A stretch of DNA of 64,000 nt, taken from NCBI RefSeq assembly GCF_012273895.1, contig NW_024045138.1, positions 992,001 to 1,056,000 of the forward strand, read 5' to 3'. Shown here one piece after another: positions 36,288 through 46,923 of this stretch; positions within the stretch are counted from its first letter, which is position 1, and every line of letters begins with the position of its first letter. Position numbers and translations under genes: made by a program. This stretch comes from Zerene cesonia (taxonomy: Eukaryota > Arthropoda > Insecta > Lepidoptera > Pieridae). Under the pieces are notes generated by a model. The model was not told the DNA's origin. It was given only the letters and a program-made list of their open reading frames with translations, and did not search any database.

Positions 36288-36488
36288 CTAGCTGCGCCCC
36301 GTGGTTTCACCCGCGTAAGTGCGTATTTCTTAGGAATATTGGGATAAAAAGTTGCTTACATGTTATTCCAGTTGTCCAGCTGTCTACGTACCAAATTTCA
36401 TTGGAATCGGTTCAGTAGCTTTTACGTGAAAGAGCAACAAACACACACACATCCTTACAAACTTTCGCATTTATAATATTAGTAGGAT
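36288..36488 (-). mobile_element. Helitron-like element, family A
   Basis: Begins ACTAGCTGCGCCCCGTGGTT and ends ATAATATTAGTAGGAT. Full length. Confidence 0.87.
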
Positions 36489-37199
36489 ATAATAATAACA
36501 GCCCATCAGGCGGACTGAACACGAGGTATTCAGGTCGAATCGCGCGTGATCCCGACTCGGCGATACTTATTAAGCGACCATGCCTCACCTAGCGTCATAG
36601 AATAGGACTTTCATTTTCGTTTGAAGCTCTGATGTGTAAAATGAGAGCAGAGTCTATTTATTACCAAAATTAATAAGATATGTAACTATATCCAGATATC
36701 CAGACACACAATCGTACAAAGTAATATTCATAATGTATTACACGGTTTTATTAGCTTCATCTCTTATGTTTATATGTTTGTTATGTAACCGATTCCTCTT
36801 AAACTGCTCTAAATGGACAGATTTGATTCATATTTTGTACCCTTATCAATATGATGAGTAATCATTACTTTTTTTCTTATTATCCTGATTAAGATCGTCA
36901 GGATCAAGTAATTTCCCTAGGAATACTCATTGACACTGTAGTCGATACATCATTAATTCGTGTTTTTTTATTTCTTTATATATAATTTATTATTCTTACT
37001 CCCAATAGTTATATTTTTAGTGTCCTCTGTTTTTTATAGTTCAATCAATTTTAAAGAAGACAAAACAAAGTAGAGCACAAGTAAAAAGTACACAAGACTG
37101 ATTCTAAAAGTGATAAAGTATTTACAAAACTGTCAGTTGGATATATTTTTAATGCATACGTTCAAACTAAGTGTTTTTTTTTCTTTTTATGACAGAGCA
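36489..37199. other. Intron-like sequence with repeat R
   Basis: Repeat R lies at about 36752-36945 (TTAGCTTCATCTCTTATGTT, GGACAGATTTGATTCATATT, AAGATCGTCAGGATCAAG). No exon is supported. Confidence 0.5.
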
Positions 37200-37605
37200 G
37201 GCAAAGGAGCAGGTGGGCCACCTGATGTTAAGTGGTCACCACCGCCCATAAACACTTGCAACACTAGAGTTACAAGTGCTTTGCCGGCCTTTCAGGGACA
37301 TATACGCTCTTTCCTTGAAGGCCCTAATGTCGTAATTGTAAAGTGTGTTAGTCTTTTGGTTAAATGATGAGCTAATGTCTCCTTAATTATAAACAAGGAC
37401 AATATTTTATCTGTAACTATACAAGTATCTATACAAATATAAGGATTTTATCACAAACTCAAATTCAAACTCAAACATTATTCATTCAACTAGACTTCTT
37501 ATAGAAGGACTTTTGAATCGTCATATTACACGGTTATAACATTTACCACCGGTTCGGAAGGCAGTTTCTACAGAGAAGAGACGGCAAGAAACTATGTAGT
37601 TGTAC
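37200..37605. repeat. Two dispersed repeats (families Q and P)
   Basis: The sequence 37200-37310 has GGTGGGCCACCTGATGTTAA and GTGGTCACCACCGCCCATAA, the family Q phrase also seen at 50155 and 51048. The sequence 37455-37605 is family P (ACTCAAATTCAAACTCAAAC, TTATAGAAGGACTTTTGAAT), the fullest copy in the window and the reference for the fragment beside the exon at 42375. Confidence 0.6.
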
Positions 37606-38744
37606 ATAATATGTAACATGTACATAACAATGATGCCAATGAACTGACCTGTGGTTCTTAACCGTTTGTTATACAAATAATGACAAGTGATTTAAAATTT
37701 GTTCAACACAAAGATCGATTAACCGTTATCATCTATCACTCAATATTAATTTAGTTCATACGTTATTTACCATCTGTCAACATAATCTTTGACCGGCGCA
37801 GGCGCATGGGTGCGCGCATCCAATAAGAATAACCTTTTGTTGGGATTTTAAGACGGATATCCGGTATTTAGTCGATCTACAAAGGGTCGTCATGTCTTAT
37901 GTGAGCATTAAATCGTGACCTATTAAGAAATTGCTATCTTGATATCGATAGTAGTATTCTGTTAAAGGTCATGATTTTAGTGTAGATTTCTTGGTTGTTT
38001 AAATCGAATTGATTAGCATTTAGTTTATTAAGTTAAATGTGTGCGGAAATATTTGTATGAATAGTATATTAGAAATAACAAATTATAACAATGTTATACT
38101 ATAATATCATAATTTTATGTACCTATTTTAAATATCTCAAATTACCTTAATATGTATGAAGTATACATAGTAGATGCATAAGCATTTAAATCTAGTATAG
38201 AAGAACTTGACTCTAGTATTACATTTTCCGTGATTTAATTATTACTTTTTTATATATACTTTTTTATAATATCCACAACTTATAGTGTTATATCAAAGTG
38301 AATTGCCATCTGTTGTTGTGAAGTGTAACTGACACATTGATCTTTTGTCGAAGGTACACAAAGTGACAGTAGATGGCGTTGTAATAAAAATGTTTTCTCT
38401 TTAAATTGTTTCAGGTTGTTAATATTAATTAATATGATATTTAGGAAAGATTTATATGAGACATTGTAACATATTTCATTATTATATTTTGTATTAGATG
38501 AATATTGTACACATTTTTCTTCTATAATATTATTGTGTCGCGGATAAAAAATAAAGCTTGAATTTTTGAACGGAATACATGGATCTTTGGCAAGAAAAAG
38601 AAAATGGATCATAAATATTTTAGTATTTCGTTATTGTCGCTTACAATTTCTCGACAGCCAACAAAGTCGCACAATAATCTAACGTCATCTTCCCATTCAG
38701 TTAATAATTTACGCAAGTAAGTATGAATCATTCACATCACATAC
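37606..38744. other. Intron sequence of dystrophin
   Basis: Non-coding, AT-rich. Near 38303-38375 GCCATCTGTT and AGATGGC are in inverted arrangement. The 110-codon minus-strand open frame at 38280-38612 shows no domain. Confidence 0.5.
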
Positions 38745-38911
38745 CTGTACAGCGTCATCCAAGCACCGTCCCCACGCGTCGCTTCTATCCACCAAAGTAT
38801 TCCACTTGTCAGCCAGCTTAGCCACCTCGCGGCGGATCGAGCGGGCCAGCTCGCGGGCCTGCTCCTCCGCGGAGCGGTAACCTCGGGAGTCACCTTCGCT
38901 TTCTCGACTCG
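38745..38911 (-). CDS. Dys: Dystrophin exon (end of a spectrin repeat)
   Basis: Dystrophin links cortical actin to the membrane dystroglycan complex. This 167 nt exon follows the acceptor TTTCCTCCAG and ends at CAG|GTATG. It takes one base from the previous exon and then encodes 55 codons, ending in phase 0. The protein has the basic heptad pattern of a spectrin repeat helix: AEEQARELARSIRREVAKLA, then DKWNTLVDRSDAWGRCLDDA. The Trp in DKWN and the W of DAW are hallmark spectrin positions and align with NTEWEKL and SADWQRK of the vertebrate repeat just ahead of the last one. It continues the exon at 42375-42498 without a frame break. The following exons (last repeat, WW, EF, ZZ) were not found in the window. 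Its GC content is much higher than the flanking intron. Confidence 0.95.
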
Positions 38912-41237
38912 CTGGAGGAAATATCAGTATTAAGTACTAGAAAGGGTGTCACTGAATATCAGATCTGAAGCGTCGTTTCAGGTTTCCTGAGTGGCGTTTT
39001 TAGGCACACGCAACCACACATACATAATTGTTAAGGCTAACCAATAATTTTTGTTTTTCAACTGTTGTTCTCTAGTATGATCTGTTGTGTGTGTGTATGA
39101 GTGTTTTAAAATAAATGTTTTTCTTTCTTTTACCCGCGGCTTCGCACGTGTTAAATTTGGAGTAGTTTAATATGTGTTATTACACATATAAACCTATCTA
39201 TTAAAAAGAATTCCATCAAAATCCGTTGTGCAGTTTTAAATATTTAAGACATAAAGACATAGTGACATACAGAGAAAGCGACTATGTTGTGAAAAGTCAT
39301 AAATATACTATATGAATACTGTCTCACAAATATAAAAACGTATGAGGATGTATGTTTATTATTACTTCTTCACTCAAAAGTTGTGGTCCAGATGACTTGG
39401 TACATATAAAAATTATTCTTTAGATTAGGTTGGACAGAATAGATTTGATAGGATATTTCAGCAAGAACAACCGTATAGGTTTCTCCTGTCTCTCAATATA
39501 AACACACATTTATGTATCCCTTACCTAAATAGAGCAGACACATAAACGCTAAAACATAAATATCCCCGATCGAGATAGATTCCTCGCAACAACATTCAAA
39601 TGAGGCTAGCCTCATAAAATCTTATATTGCACTTTTCCATTCAGGCTGTGTTATTCAAGAATTCATTCAACAAACGGATCTGAAGTTTTGAATAACACAA
39701 AAACCACCCAGTGGGAGAGCGAACCCTCTTTAGTCAAAGTCGGTTTCTATGAAACGCGCCGATGTAGGTCAGTCCAGGAATTCATTACGCTTCGCTTTGC
39801 TTGTTTTATAAAAGGAAGCCTTTTTAAATTATTATGTTTGTGACACATTTTTTTTTATGTTCAGATACTTTATTCTCTTAGAATGTGTTATGTATTGATA
39901 ATATCAATAACTTTAAAACAACAACACAATACATAATTAATTTTAACTAAAAACTGAACCGCCCTCTAATGGTTAGATTTAGACCAAATTTAAGTGGGAC
40001 CACACGACGCTTTCAAAAAAAAAGAATCATAAGATCGGTTCACCCAACAAAAGTGATGTGGGAACAAACACAAAAAATACAACGAATTGATATCCTCTTT
40101 TTTAAAATTGTTTAAAAATAAAGAGATGGGACATTAAAATGAAAGTAATAATATTAAGCTAAGAGTTTGACCGTACCAACCTCGGGAATCACTGGACCAA
40201 TTAAAAAAAATCTTGCTATATAAGTACGATCGACGAAGCCGGAGCAGACCTCTAAATATACATAATTTATTGTCTGTGTGTATTTATTGTATTCTGTCCA
40301 TATTCAGTTCGTTACACACATCAATATGCAGGGAAAACAGTTGTATGCGCATACTTAATTAGATGTGCAGGGTGGTGTGTCGGTAGTGTGGGTTCGATGC
40401 TTGTAGAAAGCATTACTATACAACAAGAGTTTCTTGCCTTATATATTAACCTAAAAATGATCATCTTAAAACTAGTTTAATAATTGAGAGAAGTGTAGCC
40501 TATTTTAAATATTACATAGTATATATTAATATAAATGAGCTCTAGTGATAAGCTTTAATATAAATTGTTATATCATTGTAAGCAATACTACCTATTCCCT
40601 ACTATATACCATACCATAATATCATAAACCACTGAACCGACTTGGATTAAATTTGGTTCAGAGATAGTTCGAGGTCCGAGAAAAGACATGGGATATAGAA
40701 TAGTGTTTATCGTAGAAATCTCACGTCAACTATACGGGGAAGAGGAATAATCTCGGCCTGACTAGGTTTTTTTTTTATGATTACGCGAGCGAAGCTGCGG
40801 GCAGAAGGCTAGTCCCTTTATAGTACTATCAAAAATAAAATTAATATTAATTCTGGCTACTATTATAAACGCACATACACAATACCACTCAACAGAACCC
40901 CCAAATTTTCCAAACAAATCCAACCCTCAAAAATCATTTCAAAACAAGGCTTCATCAAACATACAAATTGGACACTAGAACTGCGTTAGTGCGCTGACAA
41001 ACAGATCCTAGATTCTCTTTCAAGCCGTCTCATAAACAAAAGCCACATTTAATCGTATTCAGCACTAATTGCGAATTCCGACTGGAGCCGACCAATCAGC
41101 ACGCGGTAATTGAATCGTTTGGAAACTTCGAGAACTACGCTATGTTTCACTTATGATGCAAATTGATGGAAGTCTGTGTAATTGTAGGGGATTGTTGGGT
41201 AAAAATCAGGATTTCTGGGTCGAAATTATGCCATACT
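38912..41237. other. Dystrophin intron, left part
   Basis: Contains a minus-strand Helitron family B piece at about 39128-39295 (TTACCCGCGGCTTCGCACGT), a family G repeat at 39945-40115 and a family F Helitron-like piece at about 40600-40815 ending GAAGCTGCGGGCAGAAGGCTAG. No exon is seen. Confidence 0.6.
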
Positions 41238-41449
41238 AGCTAGTATCAACCGCCTCCTTGGTACATTGGTTAACGCGTGAGCTCAGAACCTAGGGGTCCT
41301 GGGTTCCAGTCCCGGTGGGGTCACTCAAAAAAAAGGCTCGGTCTGGCATATATGACTTGTCCATAAAGAAAATCGATTAGTGAAACAGATGTCTCTGCCC
41401 CATAACCCAGTAGGGGACTCGGGACTTCACAAAAAAAGCTAGTATCAAC
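41238..41449 (+). mobile_element. SINE family 2 with 13-bp target duplication
   Basis: AGCTAGTATCAAC flanks the element at 41238-41250 and 41437-41449. The head is tRNA-like, with A-box-type GGTACATTGGTTAACGCG and B-box-type GGGTTCCAGTCCC. It ends TAGGGGACTCGGGACTTCAC and a short A run. It lies in the dystrophin intron. Confidence 0.88.
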
Positions 41450-41474
41450 TGGTGGTAATGTTCGGAGAAGCAAA

Positions 41475-41656
41475 AAGTCCCGTGATAACAGAATTTACAT
41501 CTGTTTCACTGATTGATTTATTTAATGGACAAGCAGGTGATCAGCTTTTTGTGCCCTGCCAGACCGAGATATTTGTTTGTGCGTCCCTACCGGGAACTGA
41601 ACCCAGAACCCCACGGTTATACGTTCACGCGTTAACCTCTATACTTAGGAGGCGGT
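41475..41656 (-). mobile_element. SINE family 2, inverted partner
   Basis: The reverse complement of the same SINE, from AAGTCCCGTGATAACAGAAT to the tRNA-like head (CGCGTTAACC, TAGGAGGCGG). The interior shows some changes, such as a TTTAATGGACAAGCAGGTGA segment. It starts about 25 bp after its plus-strand partner ends. Confidence 0.85.
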
Positions 41657-42374
41657 TATATATCTTATATATATAATCATTTATATTCAAAATCACTTCA
41701 GTATTTTTCAGTAGACGTTTCCAAAACCCAATGTTCTCGATTTGTTACTCGACTGCGTGGGTTTTCAATCGACTTGACGTGATGCTATTTGATAGAAATT
41801 ATTGTCATTTGGTCCCCTTTTAGTATTTGGACTGGATCTTTTTTTGTACAAAAAAATTATTGTGAAAAAGACAACATGAATTACAATTTATTGTGCCAGC
41901 AATAAAAAACCCCTTCACTATAAAATGAAATTATTTAATGAAATTTAAGATGGTTCTTTTATATGCCAAGACAGGTTCCCTTGCATATTAAATGTAATAT
42001 TTCGAAATATTTAAAGCATAATTAAAATTGGCGATTGGATTCAATTTATATAATATCTAAATAGCGTAAATTTAAGCTTCTTAGCTTTATCCTCCATAAA
42101 GCTGGGATGGTTCCAGCTTTGACTGGCTACCCCCTCCTTTTCTTTTCACGCAAAATAGGCGCTAGTCGTCGAGTTGCGGAAAACGTGCCCGTTTATTATT
42201 ATTAGTGTAAATTTATGCATGTACACCACATGACATCTACAAAAAATGCACTTGGCAATTAGTTTTATTTAATGTATACTTATTTATTTGTATAACAATT
42301 ACTGTTGAACCTTATATATACAATGGTCAATGAATAAAGAAGCAGATAAAGACTGTTAATGTATATATACATAC
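41657..42374. other. Dystrophin intron sequence
   Basis: AT-rich, nothing recognisable. The donor of the exon at 42375 reads GTATGTATATATAC on the minus strand. Confidence 0.5.
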
Positions 42375-42498
42375 GTTCGGTATCGCTAGTATCAGAGAGA
42401 GGCGGCTCGTTCGCCACGTACTGCCTACCGCTGAGGAGGTTGCTTTCCACCACCGGCCTCTTATCCTCCAGTTGTCTGCGGAATGCGCGGTGGTCATC
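42375..42498 (-). CDS. Dys: Dystrophin exon (middle of a spectrin repeat)
   Basis: A 124 nt exon, phase 0 to phase 1, bounded by TTTTATTCTAG and GTATGT. It encodes DDHRAFRRQLEDKRPVVESN and then LLSGRQYVANEPPLSDTSDT. The same order is found in insect dystrophins, and vertebrates have the equivalent DVHRAFKRELKTKEPV. The first codon joins the phase 0 end of the exon at 46658-46802, and the single base left at the end joins the exon at 38745-38911 to make a proline codon. It forms the second helix and loop of a spectrin repeat in the rod. The acceptor region is unusual because a dispersed repeat starts within about 8 bases of it. Confidence 0.95.
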
Positions 42499-42505
42499 CT
42501 AGAAT

Positions 42506-42600
42506 AAAACTCAAACTCAAACATTTATTTTTTCAATTCGACGACTTAAAGAAGCACTTTTGAGTCACCATAACATTTACTATTTACCACCAAACTACGT
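42506..42600. repeat. Dispersed repeat P at the exon acceptor
   Basis: ACTCAAACTCAAACATTTAT, then TTCAATTCGACGACTTAAAG and GCACTTTTGAGTCACCATAA match the copy at 37455-37605. Read on the minus strand, it supplies the polypyrimidine and branch-site region of the exon at 42375-42498. Confidence 0.7.
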
Positions 42601-42617
42601 TTATTAATCAATCCATT

Positions 42618-42895
42618 TGTATGTGAGAGTCGAGCAGCGTTTTACCACGAAGTGCGCCAGCTCGCACCGGGGAAGTATCGCACATCGACAGAAGACTGGC
42701 GTGAAATAGTACCATCATACTTTGTTTCGTATATATATAGTTTTTCAGTCCATTCCTTATTTTCAGTCGTTTCCTTACCACTTTCCCCTAAAAAGCGCAC
42801 TCACTGAGGCACTACTTCTACATGGTCATGGGTGGTGGTGACCGCTTACCATCAGGCGAACCACAAGTTGCTCGCTGATCACATTAAAAAATTCA
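42618..42895 (-). repeat. Dispersed repeat Q, diverged
   Basis: Shares GTCGAGCAGCGTTTTACCAC, CCAGCTCGCACCGGGGAAGT and GTGGTGACCGCTTACCATCA with the copy at 50155-50500. The middle is shortened. Confidence 0.65.
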
Positions 42896-44704
42896 CAAAA
42901 AAGGAGTTTCTTATAGGTCTTCAAGTTTTTTTTTGTATCTATACTAATAGGAGAATAGTTCGCAATAAAAACTCAAACAATCTACGTTTATTCAAGCTGA
43001 TAAATATTTGATATATCTATATAAAAGGCTACTCTACAGGAGTTACATTGTGTTATACTACAATAGAAGTAACAAAATCATATACGAAACGCATTAAGCG
43101 TTAAAAAATACGAATGATAAGTAATTTGCGAAAGAAACTAAAAAATGTCGTGTCAGGTGGGCTCCAACGTTATCCCTTGCTAAAGCAATTCCCGAAGTTA
43201 AGAGCCATTTACTCCGCAAATAAGTAATCAAGGAAGCATCTCAATAATGGAGTCATAAAATTATTATACGTAACTTGGTTGACCTCGTAAATTGTGGGAA
43301 CCATCGAATATGCGCACACTAATTGCATCCGTAATTATAATATATGTGTTTAATCTTAGTCTTGTAGGTATAAAATATTACTGAAATGCAGTGCTAAATA
43401 TATCCGAGTACTTTTTTAAAACAATCGATGTGAATACGATTAAATATTTTAGGATTAGTCGCTCGAAACAATGCCTAGACGATTCACGGTTAAACTCCAA
43501 ATATAGGTACACAATAATATAGAAATGTCAAAAGACATTTTTGTAATGTTTGTTTAGTTTGATATCCGACGAATAAGTTATGACCAAGCATTAAAAAATC
43601 AACCTTGATCTTAGTAAAGAGAAAAAATTGTGTTTTTTTTTTAATTTGGCAGATTAAATTAAACGGAAAAACTGAAAACTATTTCGTAAATTCTTTCATC
43701 AATAAATAATATTATTATTGGATTATATTAAACATACCTAATACAATGCGGTTGAAATATTATTTGTATCCATTAACTCATACCAAATAAATCTTCTTAG
43801 TCTTAAAAGAAACCTTAACACTCATGAATCCGCAAACCATTGTTAATTTAAATCCACAGCTCGCAGAATCGCAGGGAACATGAATAATGTATAATTTTAA
43901 TAAATCTATGCATTCGTGCGACAATTAAGCTGAGCCCGCCATTTGTGGTGTGTATAAAACGAAAATGGCCGCATGTGGCCAGCTGATTTAACGCGCGAAC
44001 ATGACTCTCGACGTGCTACTTCAAATTGAATTATGTAATTAAATATGCCAAATTATTTTGATATGCAATTGTGATAAATTGATAAATCTCCGGTGGTGTT
44101 ATGAATGTAAAGGGACCAGCGGGTAAGCCACAATAAATTTTCCCGATTAATTATCACAGCAGTAATAAATTGAGCAGAAAAATTATTTCTAAATCCTAGC
44201 TTGCCACTTTGAAATGCTGTAGGAATCTGTTTTCAACACACACAGTTATGTTATAAATGTTGTATTTTATGTTAAATAATACGGAAAGACGAGAGACACA
44301 CTCGTTATTGCAGCGCATTGAAGTGTTACAGAATTTAATACTGCTGATCAATAAGACGTGGTTCTGAGGCAGGTATTTTTAAAGCCACTAAGCAGTATAT
44401 AGCTGTCTTATATGCCAAAGAGATTGTTTTATGAGAACTCGATATTTCATCCCAAAAATGTATTATTTTATTCCATTTTTTTATTAAGGTTTTAAATAAA
44501 TAGTGTCGTTTGAATTGCTTTACTCAAACCAGTATTTAAAATAAGGTATATGCAGAGTTATAAATCCTTTAAGGAAGAGAGATTCTTTTAATAATTTCTA
44601 CGTGTATATAACAATTTACACATCAAGATAATGAATACAGTTCCAAAAAAAAAAACACTATTCGCTCATGAAAGTATTGAAATATCACCGATACTTGATA
44701 TATA
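42896..44704. other. Dystrophin intron sequence
   Basis: AT-rich. A slightly CpG-richer patch near 43930-44010 has AAATGGCCGCATGTGGCCAG. The last 45 bases read, on the minus strand, as the continuation of repeat R (ATCAAGTATCGGTGATATTT). No exon is seen. Confidence 0.5.
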
Positions 44705-45836
44705 CCTAGTCTTGCCATAAATATTGTAATAAAGAAAAAAGAAAATTGTTAACTGCAAATAACATTTATTNNNNNNNNNNNNNNNNNNNNNNNNNNNNNN
44801 NNNNNNNNNNNNNNNNNNNNNNNNNNNNNNNNNNNNNNNNNNNNNNNNNNNNNNNNNNNNNNNNNNNNNNNNNNNNNNNNNNNNNNNNNNNNNNNNNNNN
44901 NNNNNNNNNNNNNNNNNNNNNNNNNNNNNNNNNNNNNNNNNNNNNNNNNNNNNNNNNNNNNNNNNNNNNNNNNNNNNNNNNNNNNNNNNNNNNNNNNNNN
45001 NNNNNNNNNNNNNNNNNNNNNNNNNNNNNNNNNNNNNNNNNNNNNNNNNNNNNNNNNNNNNNNNNNNNNNNNNNNNNNNNNNNNNNNNNNNNNNNNNNNN
45101 NNNNNNNNNNNNNNNNNNNNNNNNNNNNNNNNNNNNNNNNNNNNNNNNNNNNNNNNNNNNNNNNNNNNNNNNNNNNNNNNNNNNNNNNNNNNNNNNNNNN
45201 NNNNNNNNNNNNNNNNNNNNNNNNNNNNNNNNNNNNNNNNNNNNNNNNNNNNNNNNNNNNNNNNNNNNNNNNNNNNNNNNNNNNNNNNNNNNNNNNNNNN
45301 NNNNNNNNNNNNNNNNNNNNNNNNNNNNNNNNNNNNNNNNNNNNNNNNNNNNNNNNNNNNNNNNNNNNNNNNNNNNNNNNNNNNNNNNNNNNNNNNNNNN
45401 NNNNNNNNNNNNNNNNNNNNNNNNNNNNNNNNNNNNNNNNNNNNNNNNNNNNNNNNNNNNNNNNNNNNNNNNNNNNNNNNNNNNNNNNNNNNNNNNNNNN
45501 NNNNNNNNNNNNNNNNNNNNNNNNNNNNNNNNNNNNNNNNNNNNNNNNNNNNNNNNNNNNNNNNNNNNNNNNNNNNNNNNNNNNNNNNNNNNNNNNNNNN
45601 NNNNNNNNNNNNNNNNNNNNNNNNNNNNNNNNNNNNNNNNNNNNNNNNNNNNNNNNNNNNNNNNNNNNNNNNNNNNNNNNNNNNNNNNNNNNNNNNNNNN
45701 NNNNNNNNNNNNNNNNNNNNNNNNNNNNNNNNNNNNNNNNNNNNNNNNNNNNNNNNNNNNNNNNNNNNNNAGATTCGAAATTCAAATGTAATATTTTTTT
45801 ATAATTAAGTGTAACAGTATTTATGGCCAGACTAAG
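44705..45836 (+). mobile_element. Mariner-like element 1 (interior unknown)
   Basis: Terminal inverted repeats are CCTAGTCTTGCCATAAATAT on the left and, reversed, CTTAGTCTGGCCATAAATAC on the right, each next to TA. TA targets and TIRs of this kind fit the Tc1/mariner superfamily, and a full element of about 1.1-1.3 kb would hold one transposase gene. Only about 66 bp of each end is readable; the rest is N, so a transposase cannot be judged. Confidence 0.75.
44771..45770. other. Assembly gap, exactly 1000 N
   Basis: The run is exactly 1000 bases, which suggests a placeholder length. Any open frames across it are artefacts. Confidence 0.98.
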
Positions 45837-46657
45837 TATATCGATATACATTTTTATCGATACTCCTACCAATAAAACAGGCTGACATCACTAATTTTAT
45901 CTAAAGTCACCGGCTTACCATACAAAGTAGCTGCGCTCCGGCCAAATTTCAACAATTGTAGTCATCTTGGCTTTATATCGCAGCCAACTTTCTGAATTAT
46001 TGTTCGGTGGCGTTTGAACAGTACTCACTTATTAATTACTTGATTCGTATTTAAACATTTCTCCAAGTTTAATTACAAGAATTACTTAATCTATACTAAT
46101 ATTATAAAGAAGAGTTCGTTTGTTTGTTTGTTTGTACGCGTTAATTTCGGGAAATATTCTTTCAGTGTGAGATAGCATTATGGAGGAAGACTTAAGCCTA
46201 TATATTCTTCAGCTTTATTCTTTTGGTAGCTGTTCGTCCCGGCTCCACTCGAATTGACCCGGGATAATAACAAAATGAAATATTGCCTATAACACGCTTT
46301 GATGACATGATATTCTATTGGTATAATAATTTTAAAAATTGCTTCAGTAGATCCTGAGATTGCCCCCTATAACGTTACAAACTTACAAATTCACCAACTT
46401 CAGCAATTTATTATCTTAGTAAGGATGTGCTTTATAAGGTTAGATACAGATATTATATTAGCTGTCAAAGTTTAATTCCTACAAATACTTATATAATTCC
46501 ATCGATAATATGAAACACACCACTACACACCGATATCCTTAAAAAATCTCACAACTGCATTAATTTCTTTCTTCTATATTCCCATTCCTAACTTTGTAGA
46601 AAAACCTCATCATCATCATTATCAGCATCATCATTGACTATAATTGTTTATTTCCAG
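45837..46657. other. Intron sequence in the misoriented piece
   Basis: Contains a Helitron-like family C piece at about 46091-46265 (CTATACTAATATTATAAAGA, TTGTTTGTTTGTTTGTACGC) and an ATCATC microsatellite near 46608-46635, close to the exon acceptor. Confidence 0.55.
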
Positions 46658-46802
46658 AAATCGGCTCGAAAGCAACGCAGAACACTGGTCAGCACTGCTG
46701 CTGTCACTCAGGGAGCTCACTGAGTGGGTGATCAGGAAGGAGACAGAATTGAACGGCCTGGCGCCGCCCAGAGGCGACCTAACGGCTTTGATTAAACAAC
46801 AG
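46658..46802 (+). CDS. Dys: Dystrophin exon on the wrong strand
   Basis: A 145 nt exon after TTTATTTCCAG and ending CAG|GTTGG. One base completes the split arginine codon of the exon at 54531-54703. Then 48 codons follow, including NRLESNAEHWSALLLSLREL and TEWVIRKETELNGLAPPRGD. The vertebrate counterpart has HLEASSDQWKRLHLSLQELL and DDELSRQAPIGGD, so this is the start of a dystrophin spectrin repeat. It ends in phase 0, exactly as the exon at 42375-42498 needs. By protein order it belongs between those two exons, which is also where it lies, but it is printed on the plus strand while both neighbours are on the minus strand. As drawn, it could not be spliced into the transcript. Confidence 0.94.
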
Positions 46803-46817
46803 GTTGGATTGTACCCC

Positions 46818-46923
46818 TTTTAACACGCTTTGAGCTTCACCTGCATGTTGAGATGTAAGACGATTCGTTTAGAATCAAATTTAACCCACTTTAAATGGTC
46901 CGATTTAATTCTAACTTTGTATA
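46818..46923 (+). repeat. Repeat R, cut by mariner 2
   Basis: TTTAACACGCTTTGAGCTTC, AACCCACTTTAAATGGTCCG and TTCTAACTTTGTA match the first two thirds of repeat R. It then stops at the mariner end. The expected continuation is not on the far side of mariner 2 but, reversed, left of mariner 1. Confidence 0.7.

Noticed and set aside
28152..38375. GCCATCT / AGATGGC inverted motifs at about 28152 and 38303 as regulatory sites
   Set aside because: The motif is short and more likely marks small MITE ends; there is not enough sequence in common to define an element or a binding site.
38280..38612. 110-codon minus-strand open frame beside a dystrophin exon
   Set aside because: Low-complexity AT-rich translation, no spectrin pattern and no acceptor or donor that would make it an exon.
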